Shown here piece by piece: positions 1 through 10,090 of a DNA stretch of 64,000 bases. Source of the stretch: Mesodorylaimus sp. YZB2_4 (taxonomy: Eukaryota > Nematoda > Enoplea > Dorylaimida > Dorylaimidae); the NCBI GenBank assembly GCA_030248295.1, contig JASANH010000032.1:1-64000 (forward strand). The letters are read 5' to 3'. Under the pieces are notes generated by a model. That model was not told the DNA's origin, searched no databases, and worked only from the letters and a program-made list of their open reading frames with translations. The position numbers and the translations under genes were made by a program. Positions within the stretch are counted from its first letter, which is position 1, and each line of letters begins with the position of its first letter.

Positions 1-140
1 GACGACGAAATTGTGCAATTATTAGGACTAACCGGCGGCAGGCCTTCACTTTCCAAGTACAGCAGTGTGTTGGTGTGCTCTCCTCATTTAACTGCCCGCG
101 TACGACGTATTCCAGGTTGTCACTAATTACAGGATTTTAA

Positions 141-623
141 AAGGCTACTGTCCTGACACGATAGTTGCTTATTGTAACGAACCGAGTCAGCGTAGAAAAT
201 TATTAATATTAGACGACCTGCTTTTAGCGCTGGATAACGAGAAGTCCGTCATAGGCGAATTATTCAGTCACCACCCCCCGCATGGATTATACAACATCAT
301 CGCGTTGATTCAGAGCTTAACTTTTCAGAGTGCCCCCCCCAGATTGGCTCTGATGAATGCTCAGTATGTGATTGTGTTTCATTCGATGCGGTTGGCAAGA
401 TCGATTCGCAGATTATCGAGGAGTTTCCTTTCCAACCTACACGTCTCTTTTATCGCCGATATTCGCTATTTATTTAGCTGAAAAGCCGTACGCTTGCTTA
501 ATCATTGAAAGTCGAGCTAATTGTAGATCTTGTCTCCGGGTTAGGCAAAACTGTCCGGCCGATAAGTCTCCAGGAACCCGTGTACGCGTATTGTTTGGAG
601 AAAAAGAAACTAAAATATCATGA
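141..623 (+). pseudogene. Decayed packaging-ATPase relic of a Polinton/Maverick-like element
   Basis: The translation from about 150 in one frame shows a Walker-B-like stretch (LLILDDLLL, near 205-225), then an HHPPHG motif, then a segment with the N-A-Q-Y-V-I-V-F pattern. This order (acidic hydrophobic strand, paired histidines, NxxYxVxF) is what I associate with the A32-like/FtsK-HerA packaging ATPases of Polinton/Maverick elements and related DNA viruses. A stop near 480 interrupts the frame, and the conserved C-terminal part continues in another frame (ORF from 372 to the TGA at 623), so at least one frameshift is present. The N-terminal Walker A region is not in the window or is destroyed. 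No tyrosine-recombinase-like integrase, polymerase or capsid gene is visible nearby. I read it as an old, inactive insertion truncated by the window edge. The family assignment is moderately sure; the exact element type is not. Confidence 0.55.
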
Positions 624-654
624 CGATGAAAGGAGGCAATGTGAAAAAGATAAG

Positions 655-925
655 AGCTGATGGAGATTGAGGATGCTCGTAGCATCGATCAAGACTTGTA
701 TGCTGCTATCTTAGAAAGCTTTTCTAATGTCAAGGCTAAGCGGCGAGCCAGTATTCTAATGGATTATTTACGAAAGACGCATAATCATTTGTGGCGATCC
801 GGATGATGACGGGGAATCGAAATAAGATCAAGTGAAGATGGTGACTTTGTCGGTGTAGAAAGCGGACTGCTTGATTTGGTAAAATTTGTTTGCGGCGAAA
901 CTAAAGAAATTATTATCCGTGTTAA
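655..925 (+). pseudogene. Second decayed ORF of the same Polinton-like element
   Basis: About 30 bp after the ATPase relic, another broken frame encodes an acidic start, a helical stretch with LMDYLRK near 755-770, two stop codons near 803-808, and then a short segment with the pattern G-x-x-S/E-G-L-L-D-L-V (near 850-885). Small proteins of this kind, ending in a glycine-then-DLV motif, often follow the ATPase in these elements, so the order supports one two-gene remnant. Function is unknown. The two adjacent stops and frame changes make it non-coding today. It could instead be unrelated noise, but the same strand, short spacing and matching order argue against that. Confidence 0.35.
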
Positions 926-1683
926 CGAGTTCTTCGTCCTAGTGCAGGGTGCTCCTTCTAGCGCGTTCAGCGAGAATGCTAAAAAAACTGAAGCAATATT
1001 TAGCCAAACTACCCTAAATTATGAGCATACTCGCACATACAGTGTGGACATGGACACACGAGATAGGGGCATGTTGAACTCTACTTGTGCGTGTAACATA
1101 CAGTGTGTGCTTGTGAACGCGGAACCAATACATGTGCATGTCGACATTTATAGAGTGACGTTATCATATCTTATTCTTCAGATCCCCCACCACCGTGTGC
1201 TGTGTCCCCGTTAACTCAGTCATATCGTTCATCCGAGTACTGCTGCCTGAAAAGAATGGTCATTTTACTCGCATTGTCCTGTCAACTGTGTAGGTTATTC
1301 CTGCTAACTCTCTGCTCTAGTTTGCTATGGCGAGCAAGCGCGAGTACGGGGCCCTACGGAATGCAAAAAATTAGGGGCTGGGAGCACTGATCGTTTTCCA
1401 GGGTGTATTGGTGACTGGCTTCAAAATTTGGCTCGGCTGGGACAGATCGGTGACTGGCCAGAATGCGAGCAGCCACGATTAGCGACCGGCGGTGTCCGTG
1501 TATCAGGAAGTCGGGTAGGATAATTGTCAAATTGTAGCTCGCCACCACGTGGAGTTCGGGAGAGGCTCAACGGGTCACCGTTGACCCAGGTTGGTCTACC
1601 TATTTTCTAAAACATTTTTTGAGAGGATTTGATTTTTTGTTACTTGAGAGGATCCCGTTTTGCCTGAAGAAAGCTAGAGATTA

Positions 1684-2042
1684 AACCCTCCAAGCAATGC
1701 TATGCGGGGACCAGCGCACAAGCAGTCTCTCTGTGCGTCTCCACACGGGGCCTCCTAGGCCAGACACTCTGACCTCCTTGGACAACGGCGGGTGAGCTGT
1801 GAACCAATTCTATGTTCGATAGCCGAGACTGTCTCCTCGTTTGGGTTCCGTCTCTCCACTCGGAGCACCTCGACGGTACCGGGTGAGTCACCCACGGCCT
1901 GGCGTGCAAGGTCAGCGAGGGTTTATGGATCGCAAACCGATCACCGCCACTGGGAATCGAATCCCAGTCGGCCCCAGCGGCTCGCTACCAAGAAGCACTG
2001 GTAAACCATGGGGAGCCACTCCGCTGTAACACCGCGGCTGCA
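1684..2042 (-). mobile_element. tRNA-derived SINE, copy 1
   Basis: On the minus strand the element begins near 2042 with GCCGCGGTGTTACAGCGG, an 11-base box A with one mismatch, followed by a very good box B at 1952-1965 (GGGATTCGATTCCC read on the minus strand). These are the internal RNA polymerase III promoter boxes of a tRNA-like head. The body after box B is shared almost base for base with the plus-strand copy at 42,571-42,950, including words such as AAACCCTCGCTGACCTTG and CACCCGGTACCGTCGAGG, and similarity runs to the 3' end near 1684. It is a dispersed non-autonomous retroelement of about 360 bp, not a working tRNA gene, because the cloverleaf is not intact. Open frames across it are incidental. 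Confidence 0.75.
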
Positions 2043-2140
2043 TGACGGAGAGTCTCTCAGGAACAACCGCGACCACTACAACTAATCGCGTGCAGCCCAA
2101 GCTGTCACCCGCTCCAAAAGCACTTCGAGTAAATTGTCTC

Positions 2141-2326
2141 CTACCTGCCCAGTTGAGCTTTCATATGACCATTCTCTCCAACGAAAAGCGTCCAGCAGTT
2201 TGCGCCGCTTCGCGTGGGCGAAGTGCAGATTCTCACCGTTTTCGCTTTGGTTACATCTATCGTGACCATGGTGCCGACAAGAACGATACAAAGTAGAACA
2301 GCCAGCTTGTGGCTGTAATGGATCAT
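2141..2326 (-). CDS. Possible first exon of a small secreted protein
   Basis: An ATG at 2326 opens a 61-codon frame. Its first 28 residues look like a signal peptide: a short basic start, a hydrophobic core (LAVLLCIVLVGTMV) and a small-residue cleavage region. A short polar segment with two cysteines follows. Near its 3' end, at about 2145, the minus strand reads CAG|GTAGGA, an acceptable splice donor, so it could be exon 1 of a secreted peptide gene whose later exons lie towards 1,700 or are lost in the SINE. No family was recognised and no second exon was found. It could be a chance open frame. Confidence 0.2.
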   Translation of the reverse strand: MIHYSHKLAVLLCIVLVGTMVTIDVTKAKTVRICTSPTRSGANCWTLFVGENGHMKAQLGR

Positions 2327-2870
2327 GTTTGATAGGCGAGAGGGGCCCGACTGTAAGCGGCGAAATCAAATGTAAGAGTGAGCTGACAACGATCGAGGAC
2401 CAGCCCATGTCGTTGATGAAGACGTGACCAACAGAGCGTTCTGCCGTCCACTCCAAATCGTTAAGGGCGGAAATTCATGACCCGCCATACCTAATCATAT
2501 GTTGGCATCATTTGTTCGCTAGTCAGAAGTCTTCTCAATCGCTTGTGTAGGCTCTATCGAATATCATCGCCCATAGGAATCGACCAGCCTCTGGAGCCTA
2601 CACGAAGGCATGTAAAAGCGGACTTGCTCGCCACCTCGAAACGATTGATCGTATCCCTGGCCCAGCCGCGGGGGCGCATGATCACATCAGACAATCAATT
2701 ACTGCTACAAGCAGAAAATTTTTTTCAGCCGGACTGTAGGAGGTACTCGAAAAGAGTTAAGAAGAGGCTCTTTTGATAAAGGCAGCTTTCGCAATTATGA
2801 TGCGTATTCCTTCTTGTCAGCTTTAGGTCAAACAAGCTGATGGGAGTTGACCCCTCAATCGCTCCTCGAT

Positions 2871-3100
2871 ACATGGCATTGATCCCAGTTTCGAGAAACC
2901 AAGTCGTCCTGCATTGCGAATTCAAATCGTGTCGACGACGACCTTGCTCTTGACGCGATTGATCAAAGACCCTGATTGGGCCAATCGATCAATCGCCAAT
3001 GGAGGAGCCCTGGTCACAGTGGACATATTCATCAACACTATAGTTCTGATGTTCAATAAAGAAATTCGAGGTCAGTGGAAACGATGGGCGGACACGAATG
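2871..3100 (+). pseudogene. C-terminal fragment of an Srsx-like GPCR
   Basis: This stretch matches the last third (TM6, TM7 and start of the tail) of the intact receptor gene at 33,061-34,101. Both the DNA (ATGGCATTGATCCCAGTTT) and the protein pattern (LLLTRLI, VTVDIF, the N-T-I stretch, QW-K) are shared. A one-base deletion near 2918 (GCGAATTC here, GCGGAATTC in the gene) shifts the frame. No upstream transmembrane segments precede it. Similarity starts abruptly at about 2871 and fades after about 3100. It is a dead gene fragment, older than the recent duplication seen around 44,551, since many positions differ. Confidence 0.75.
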
Positions 3101-3210
3101 CTGTTAAGCCTATCAACACCTCCGGATTTTCAAGTGGAAATGGAATTTCAATAGGAGGAAAGAGAGGCACGGTTCATACCACACTATCGCATGCTTATAA
3201 CACTACGTGA

Positions 3211-4515
3211 ATGTGAAGTGCACACATAGTTATGAAGGAGTACTGTATGAGGCGTAGGTTGTACAGTGAGTGTGCACATATTCTCAAAGGTGACCGATCA
3301 CCTTGACTATACTGTAAGCATGTAGATATTGTAATTATAAGTTCACCTTCATACGTGCTGGAAGTCCAGAATTTTGGCTCCCTCACTGAAGAAGCGTGGC
3401 TGCTGAATCTGCATATCATACTCTTTTTTAAAAGAACTTGGTGACCATGCTTAACAGCTCCGCTCACAAACCTATTCGAGGTTGACTGGTGTAAGTCTTG
3501 CAGATCTCTGCAATATCAGAAAGTTAGATACGAAATCTGATATCGAGTAAATCAAATTTCCAAGCACAATACCTTAAGGACCAGAATATTGACTGAGGAT
3601 ACTGATCAATATCCTTAGAGGAGATGAAGTAAAATCACAGCTATGGATCGTTGGGGTGGGGGGGGGGATGATTGAGGGAGACTTTGATGACTGACTTTGA
3701 ATTTTCAGAGTGGGGAGTACATGTTTTTTTAACCAGTAACCTTTCATTGGCTCTGATAAAAAACTTGTGAGTCGCAAATGCTCTGCTGCGCAAATAATAG
3801 AGTAGTTCACTTAGAAGTTCAAGAACTCACATGAAAAACGAAACTAAACTTTGTGCCTTCTGAAAGTTCGTCCATGTGCGACATGTTTGCCCGTTCTTTT
3901 AACAATTTTCTTGACATACAAAGTTTTATCTACAGTATTTTCCGTTCACATCCAGAAAGATCTTCATGATCAGCTAAACATTCTGCTTTTGGTCGCATTT
4001 GCATTCACATCTGACGAGAGAAAAATTGGCAACGGAATAATCGTAATTCAAAATGTGCGATGGTTTCGCAACTCATGAGGGCCCAATCCTATGATCACCC
4101 TTGGATACTGGAAGTTTTTATTGAATGTAAAAACCTGGCTGGAAACGAGCTTCTACTTGGCATCCTATCGCGTATACATATTATTGAAAACTACTAGTAT
4201 ACGAGCACAACATATTATGCACATTGACTTAAAATTTGATTAAATTTCAAAACTGTTAGTAAACAGTAAACTAGTTGTACTTTTCTATCCATCTTTTTCT
4301 TGTCAGCCGTGCGAGTCCGACTAACTTTCTCGAGAGTAACCTGCAGTAGTTATTTTTCTGGTCTTTCGGGAAATCTTGTCGAATATTCGACCACATTTGG
4401 TATCTGGCACATAGACAACGACAAACAGGAAAAAAAGCCTCATTGAAACAGGACTTCATAGTTAAGAGATCAGTCTCGACACAGAGTTTAATAATTTTCT
4501 CTTCTGCTGGTTTTA
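3211..4515. other. Intergenic region, no gene seen
   Basis: No frame with recognisable domains or splice structure was found. It holds an 11-base G run near 3657-3667 and three copies of the TAC(A/T)GTA word (3241, 3309, 3931). Confidence 0.5.
4487..4492 (-). terminator. Possible poly(A) signal (ATTAAA) of the KCTD-like gene
   Basis: On the minus strand ATTAAA lies about 24 bases after the stop codon of the KCTD-like gene. ATTAAA is the commonest variant of the AATAAA cleavage signal in animals. The short distance would give a very short 3' UTR. It rests on the motif alone. Confidence 0.3.
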
Positions 4516-5505
4516 TCAGTCGCTCAAAGTTGTCGAAACACGAGGACGATAGAAAACGAATTCATTGTAATGATTCCACTTCTGTTCTTCGCAGTCGGCC
4601 GCCGATCCACGCATCAGATCGCCACTGGCGCACGTGCCTGATGCGCAACTGGTGATCAAGGTAAATCCATGTTCCCCCAATGTGTCAAATGCTAATTCCA
4701 AACTGTTATGCTTCAGATATAAACGAGATGTGTATCGATTTTCCCCACCGCGATCTGGATCACGACTTTCATTCAACGAATCTCCAAAAACTTCGCGACA
4801 CAAAGCGCCACGACCACAGACAAGAATGCGACTTAGTTTTCGAAATTTCACGTCGGCTTGGCCATCACGACCAAAAGCGAATGTGCCTCGATATCCGACC
4901 GTTATATAGCCCCAATGGACACTGTCTGCATTCGCCTGCTGACCACGAGCAGCTGTCGTCGAAGGTACGCCTGGACGATTGGGATGATGAAGTGAGAAGG
5001 ATGCGGGAACGCCATTGACTAACGATGGCAATGTGCCCCGACGACCATGCGCAATGTTTGGACTCACTAATTTTAACTGTTTCAACAGTTCATTCAACTT
5101 GAAAAAACGCGCTTCTTCTCGCAAGCGTTGAAGTTCTGCGAAATCATCTGGCAAGACAATTTTGTTTGAACGTAAATAATCCAAAATATAACGAAATAGA
5201 TCGCCGTCGCGATCGATAAAATAGGAGTCTTCTGATCGCTTTTGTATAATTGGATAATCGACAGCTGCTTGTCGCGAACCGAGTTTTGGAGATCCGCTAA
5301 CTGCCGGCGTCGGCGAACGGGATCTAGCTGCCGCAGCGCCCAAACTAGTGAACGATAACGGCGATGGAGACTCAGCGGAGGTGGGGTGGGAGAAAAATTG
5401 AGCCAGCATAGAAGATGGTTCGTGCAACAATGTACCAATTGTTGTTGCGTAGGACCGACCTCCAACGTTGAGTTCGACAATTTTTGATTTCTTTTCAACC
5501 GCCAT
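4516..5505 (-). CDS. KCTD8/12/16-type BTB(T1)-domain protein
   Basis: Single-exon gene of 329 residues. Residues about 8-35 (VELNVGGRSYATT) and 92-150 (SYFIDRDGDLFRYILDYLR, then a leucine-rich helix) form the T1/BTB tetramerisation domain of the KCTD family. Residues about 197-315 form the H1 domain found only in KCTD8, KCTD12 and KCTD16 (ITVGYRGTFAFGRDGQAD, EVFGDSLNESRDPDR, YTSRLYLK). Vertebrate members are cytoplasmic auxiliary subunits of GABA-B receptors that bind the receptor tail and G-beta-gamma; a similar role here is inferred. An unusual feature is a Ser/Pro/Ala-rich insertion of about 45-50 residues inside the T1 domain. On the minus strand TCTTTCTAG|GTCCCC ends about 20 bases before the ATG, so the leader is probably spliced. 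Family assignment is firm. Confidence 0.93.
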   Translation of the reverse strand: MAVEKKSKIVELNVGGRSYATTIGTLLHEPSSMLAQFFSHPTSAESPSPLSFTSLGAAAARSRSPTPAVSGSPKLGSRQAAVDYPIIQKRSEDSYFIDRDGDLFRYILDYLRSNKIVLPDDFAELQRLREEARFFKLNELLKQLKLVSPNIAHGRRGTLPSLVNGVPASFSLHHPNRPGVPSTTAARGQQANADSVHWGYITVGYRGTFAFGRDGQADVKFRKLSRILVCGRGALCREVFGDSLNESRDPDRGGENRYTSRLYLKHNSLELAFDTLGEHGFTLITSCASGTCASGDLMRGSAADCEEQKWNHYNEFVFYRPRVSTTLSD

Positions 5506-8028
5506 TGTGATTAGATTTTTGGGGACCTAGAAAGATGGAAGCGTGGAAGACAGCGCCAGCTGAGGTAGGCTGTCGCACTTCTCGCTTCGGTAGTTCGGTC
5601 GCATAGCTACCACAACTCCTTGAAGACAATGCGGTCTTTCAAGATTGAAAAAAATTCAGATTCGAGTAGCTATGTCCACCCATATTCAAATTTTTCCATT
5701 GTGGAAACAAAGAAGCTTTTCTACAAACCAAATTGTTTTCGCGAAGAACTACTGTAGGCGGAAAAATTCTTAAAATAGACCAACGTAGGTGTGACCCCGG
5801 GCTAAACCTTGTCCAACGTCACCTTCATTTAACCTTTGGAGGAATGACGTAAAGTGAAATTCCGAACGTTTTGAGCAGGGAAAATCTTTTCTCGGATCTC
5901 TAGTTAAAAGGAGGCGAGGCGGAGCAAATGATTTGCAAAAGGTTATTTTCCAATCTAGAAAACTACAAATCGCAGACATTTGTCTTCCACACTTCCCGGG
6001 CAACCCATCGAGCATAAAATTATCGGGCTACCCGAACATCCCTTTTTATATACCCCAACTTGGATCTTGTTGACTCGTCTGCTAGCGAGCAAGTCGACGA
6101 GATAGCGCTATCCTTCGACGGGTAAAGTGCCTTTTTTCCAAGCCAACATCGCAAAAGCAATGAAGAAAACGACTAACTAACGCTCCCACGGGTAGGAAGG
6201 GAGTCAGTAAGTGCCTCCTAGCCTTAAGTGGCATCTGTTAGGCGAATTGGGAAATCGAATGCACCCAACTTCCTTTCGCGATTGATCACAACCACCCAGC
6301 AGCTTTGGCGACTTTTCCTCTGCTCCCGCTTTTTTACATTTCGCTCACATAACGAAAACAGAACATGCGAAAGAAAACGCTTTTAGCAAGATGACATTAG
6401 CCATTGCAAGTCTGAACACTAATACCCTGACGATCAGGCAGGAGCAGTGCGATGAGGTCAAATTGCCAGAGGCGACGGCAGCAGACTAGTTGCTATTTTG
6501 TTAGTAAAAACAGTCCTTAGGGGGCACAGAGGATGGAAAGGGGAGCGCTTATTAGTTTTTCGTTGAATGATGCTCGAACGCCATTGAAAATTGCTTGTTG
6601 GGGTGCCAAATAGGAAGAGGGGAGGGGCGAGGGGAAAGGCGTTAGCTCATTTTCTTCCATCAGCTCTACGGACAGCTTCCTTCCTATCCCTTACTTAAGT
6701 CGAACGAAAATCGAGCAATAATAAGCATGGCCCGTATTGGACCCGATGAAGCCACCATAAAGCCAGGCTAGAGGGCTGTTGTTGACAAGAGCCTCGGTCC
6801 GTAGTGTTTGTACGAGGAGTAGGGTTACGGCATTCAGCACATGAGAGGACAAATAAGTCGGGCTTCTACGTTTTTTCTTTCTATGTTTCCTTCTTTCTAA
6901 AGGATACCGAGCACTGGCTGCCTTTTTTGCTTTGACGAATGAAGTGTCGAGGGAACGTAGGAAGGCGAGGAGACCAACCTTTTGTGATATTGGATAAAAT
7001 GGAAAGTTGATTTGAGCGATGAGCAAACGACGAGAGCAGTAGGCCAGTCGGCACAGATGGTGTCATGTGCATCGTAGCGACGAGAAGAGGAATAAAAATT
7101 AGTGATTCAAAAAACGACAACCAACTGAGCATTCTCTCTATATTGGCTAGCAACGGCACAGATAGCATTTGTCTAGTCGTCCATGCTACAGCGTCAATTT
7201 GCGTCAGAGAAAAGGCATGGCGATGAGTCAAAAGTGGAGTCATTGCGTGCGATGAACGCGATTCGTGTAAGATGGTGCATCGAAGAAGCGTAGGCTATTT
7301 CAGTGTTAAAAAAGCGGATGTGAAAGCATCCGAGACAAAGGCGCCTAGCTCAGGCGAGCTAAGGCGAAAAGTAGCAGGACGTGAAGATGGCCATCGATCC
7401 GTCATACACTGGCTTCTGAAATCGATACGAGGAAGGGATTCGAAGGTCAAAAACAAAGGCCGTATAATGGGAAGTGGCTTCAATGTGCGCGCTGAAGGGG
7501 AGGCGAATGAATGACCTCCTGTTGTGTGAGGACCGTTCGAGGATCGGATACTCAAATTTCCCATGTTTATTTATCCTGAAATCTGATCTACATAATTCTA
7601 AATGCTTGGAATGGATCTTGCATTGGACCTGTTCGTATGGCGTACAGTATTGCGAGTTTTTAAAAAAAGGCTCCATCCATCAAGTCAAAGAGCGATCCCT
7701 GAGAGAGAAAACTCGGCTCTCTCAGAACTCCCTATCTGGACATCCTATGCAATGCAAACTAATGTTCTAGGAGCGTGAGAACCCCGCACCTGCTCATTAG
7801 CACATGCAACAATTTCTCCCTTAGACTGACCGAATAAAAGGCACAGTGCATTGTTGTGACTATTTGAATCAGTCAGATGAATGAGTAGTGCAAAACCGCA
7901 CAATAAGCGCCTTCTCGTTTAATTTACAATCCTACATTCGCAATATAAAAGTAAAAATATATGCAGAGGAAATAACTGATAAAACTGATGCTGATATGAG
8001 TCTCGAACTGTCAATCAATTGCATCAAT
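5506..8028. other. Intergenic region between KCTD-like and TMEM26 genes
   Basis: The right part just above 5505 should hold the leader and promoter of the KCTD-like gene. Several open frames of 80-120 codons on both strands (around 6,691-7,243 and 7,272-7,770) overlap one another, and none shows a domain, signal peptide or convincing splice structure. I see no recognisable gene. Confidence 0.45.
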
Positions 8029-10090
8029 TCAAAAATAGTGGCACATAGGTTCATTCTGAAACAGCACATCCACGCCACTGTCATCATCACAACTCCTGTA
8101 CTGCCTTATCAATTTCTTACCAGTGCATTCCACGGGGGAAGCCTCGTTGACTGACGCGTAATAATAAGGAATAGCTGTGGCCGATAAGGACCCATAGCTG
8201 CGTCTGACCGAGCTTCCCTTGAACGTGGACATGCTTGGAACAGAAGACGTCACGAATATGGCAGAGACTGTCGGCGTAGGCTCCTCCGTGTCGACGCCAG
8301 TTGGCATTGTCTCCTCGCACACTTCGGGAGATTTAATCTTCCTTAGTCCCCGGCTTCTTCTTGATCGCCTGAACTTCGTATTGAACTTTAAAGACGAATC
8401 GCTGGAATTCGATGAAACTTCCCGCTTTACACTTCGCGGGGTTGCGCTGACTAGTTGTCTGGCTGATTGCGACAGACCGCATGCAGTGGTCGCTGGGCTG
8501 ATAGGAGGCGGAGTGCTGGGTGGGGTTGATGCCTCTGCGTCCTCACTATCAGTTTCTTGCAGGCCAGCTTCGTAGTATCGACTGAAATAAGCGGCAAACT
8601 GAACTTTCTGCCTGTATTCGCATGAAATGACCATAAGCCTGTACCATTGTAAGATGACCACCAAAACGTTTTTACACGTGAAGAAAATCATGGTGAAGCT
8701 GTTGGTTTGATAAGCTATTAACAAGTAGAGCCTAGTGATAAGGTACGGTCCGTCTTGGAGGAAGGTCGAGGTGATAATTGACCAAAAGCCCATGTCGTCA
8801 GCCAGCAGTAGTAATACCTGGATATACGGATGTCTGCTCTCGAAGATGACCTCTTCGTAAACGGTCTGAGCTTGAAGTTTTGTCGTCGAATCGTTCGTCG
8901 TCTCGACGCTTGATCGCCTTTCGCTCTCCACCTTTATCGCGCATGATGAGTCCTGTTTTGACAATGAAGATTTGGTATTGGTTTTAGTCGCTCTCTTGCC
9001 AGTGTGTTCAGGTAAGCCGCCGGCAGGACGGCCTCCGGTGAGGATCAAAGGAAATTGCATTAAGCTTACTGACCATACGCCTAAAACTACGTAGGTCAAA
9101 TTCAAGTTATTTCGCACAATGTCTTCTTTGAAAGTATCGAACAATTCGACTATGTCAGCTCCCATGGCTAAGAATACAAGTAGAAGCTGGGATAGTTGGT
9201 CGCGTGTTATGTCCCCTTTCGGCAGGATCCAACGGCCCAATATGACAGTGACGAGCATTGTCTGTTGCAGCAGCTGCAGCCAAATTTCATTATCGATAGG
9301 AAGCGCCACTGAGACCTACAATTTACAATGTATAGCGTACAGTGCTGGTTATGACAGCACTGACATAAGAAATATAACACTCACAGAGTACCCTCCAAAG
9401 TCCAACTGGGCGGTTTCGCTGTAAAACTGTACAACAGCATCGATCGAGGGAGCAGTTGTGTTTGGATTTCTGAGCAAGAGATTAGCTGGCGACAATTCCA
9501 ATTGCAGAAACCAAAGCGATGGAATTACTGCGCACAAATACAAAAATATGCATGTACAAAACCTGAAATGATAGAATGGATATAAACTAAGGAAACTAAT
9601 TCTGCAAGGCACATGTACGAGTAAACTATGGCAATCCGATACTCCAGACCTTTCCTAAAAATTTTCATGGACCGAAGCTGTTTTGCCTCTAGCCGGCCAG
9701 CAATCGAACCTTATAAGCAAGGCTGTGCGCTTCACACGCAATAGTGTCCCTCTGCGAGTGTTCACTAGGAGCACCCTGAGTGAGGGCATCCTTTACTCCA
9801 GATACTGCTCGACGTGAAATGATCAACTTTGGGTTTTCTTCTTCCACTGACTCAACTGAACAGTAACACCAAACTGCTTACCATCTGTTCTCATTACCAC
9901 GCCTTGTAAATATGATCAATCCTCCTTCCACAAAGATGATAATCAGCATCAACGCTAATAACCAATATCCAGAATTCTTGCTCGCAGCCACTACTCGCCA
10001 AATTGAAATCAATCCGTGTATGACAAAGAGTAATCGAGCAAACAATGCACGGGCAGCTTTTGTCAGTGGAATACTCAAAGGAATAGGCAT
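8029..10090 (-). CDS. TMEM26: TMEM26-family multipass membrane protein
   Basis: Three exons on the minus strand: 10090-9882, 9562-9385 and 9315-8029, giving 557 residues. The junctions are CAGATG|GTAAGC, TTTCAG|GTTTTG, TACTCT|GTGAGT and TTGTAG|GTCTCA, and the phases agree. The order of motifs matches TMEM26: an N-terminal hairpin (GLISIWRVV, YWLLALML), FLYLCAVIPSLWFLQLEL in exon 2, then GRWILPKGDITRDQLSQLLL, VWSVSLMQFPL, FLQDGPYLITRLYLL and TCKNVLVVILQWYRL in exon 3. The function of the family is poorly known. The cytoplasmic tail after the last membrane segment is about 190 residues and rich in Ser, Thr and Pro; much of it is probably disordered. A stop codon lies in frame just before the ATG at 10090, which fixes the start. 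The ATG is preceded by CATCAG|A, a possible leader splice acceptor. Confidence 0.93.

Noticed and set aside
876..1214. 112-codon frame after the Polinton-like relic
   Set aside because: Only the first part continues a recognisable (already decayed) protein; the rest matches no family I know.
1684..2042. A tRNA gene, suggested by a near-perfect box B
   Set aside because: The sequence around the boxes does not fold into a full cloverleaf, and the 300-base body is shared with a second copy, so it is a SINE.
9690..9790. Possible tRNA on the minus strand (GGTTCGATTG)
   Set aside because: No box A at the right distance and no acceptor stem pairing.
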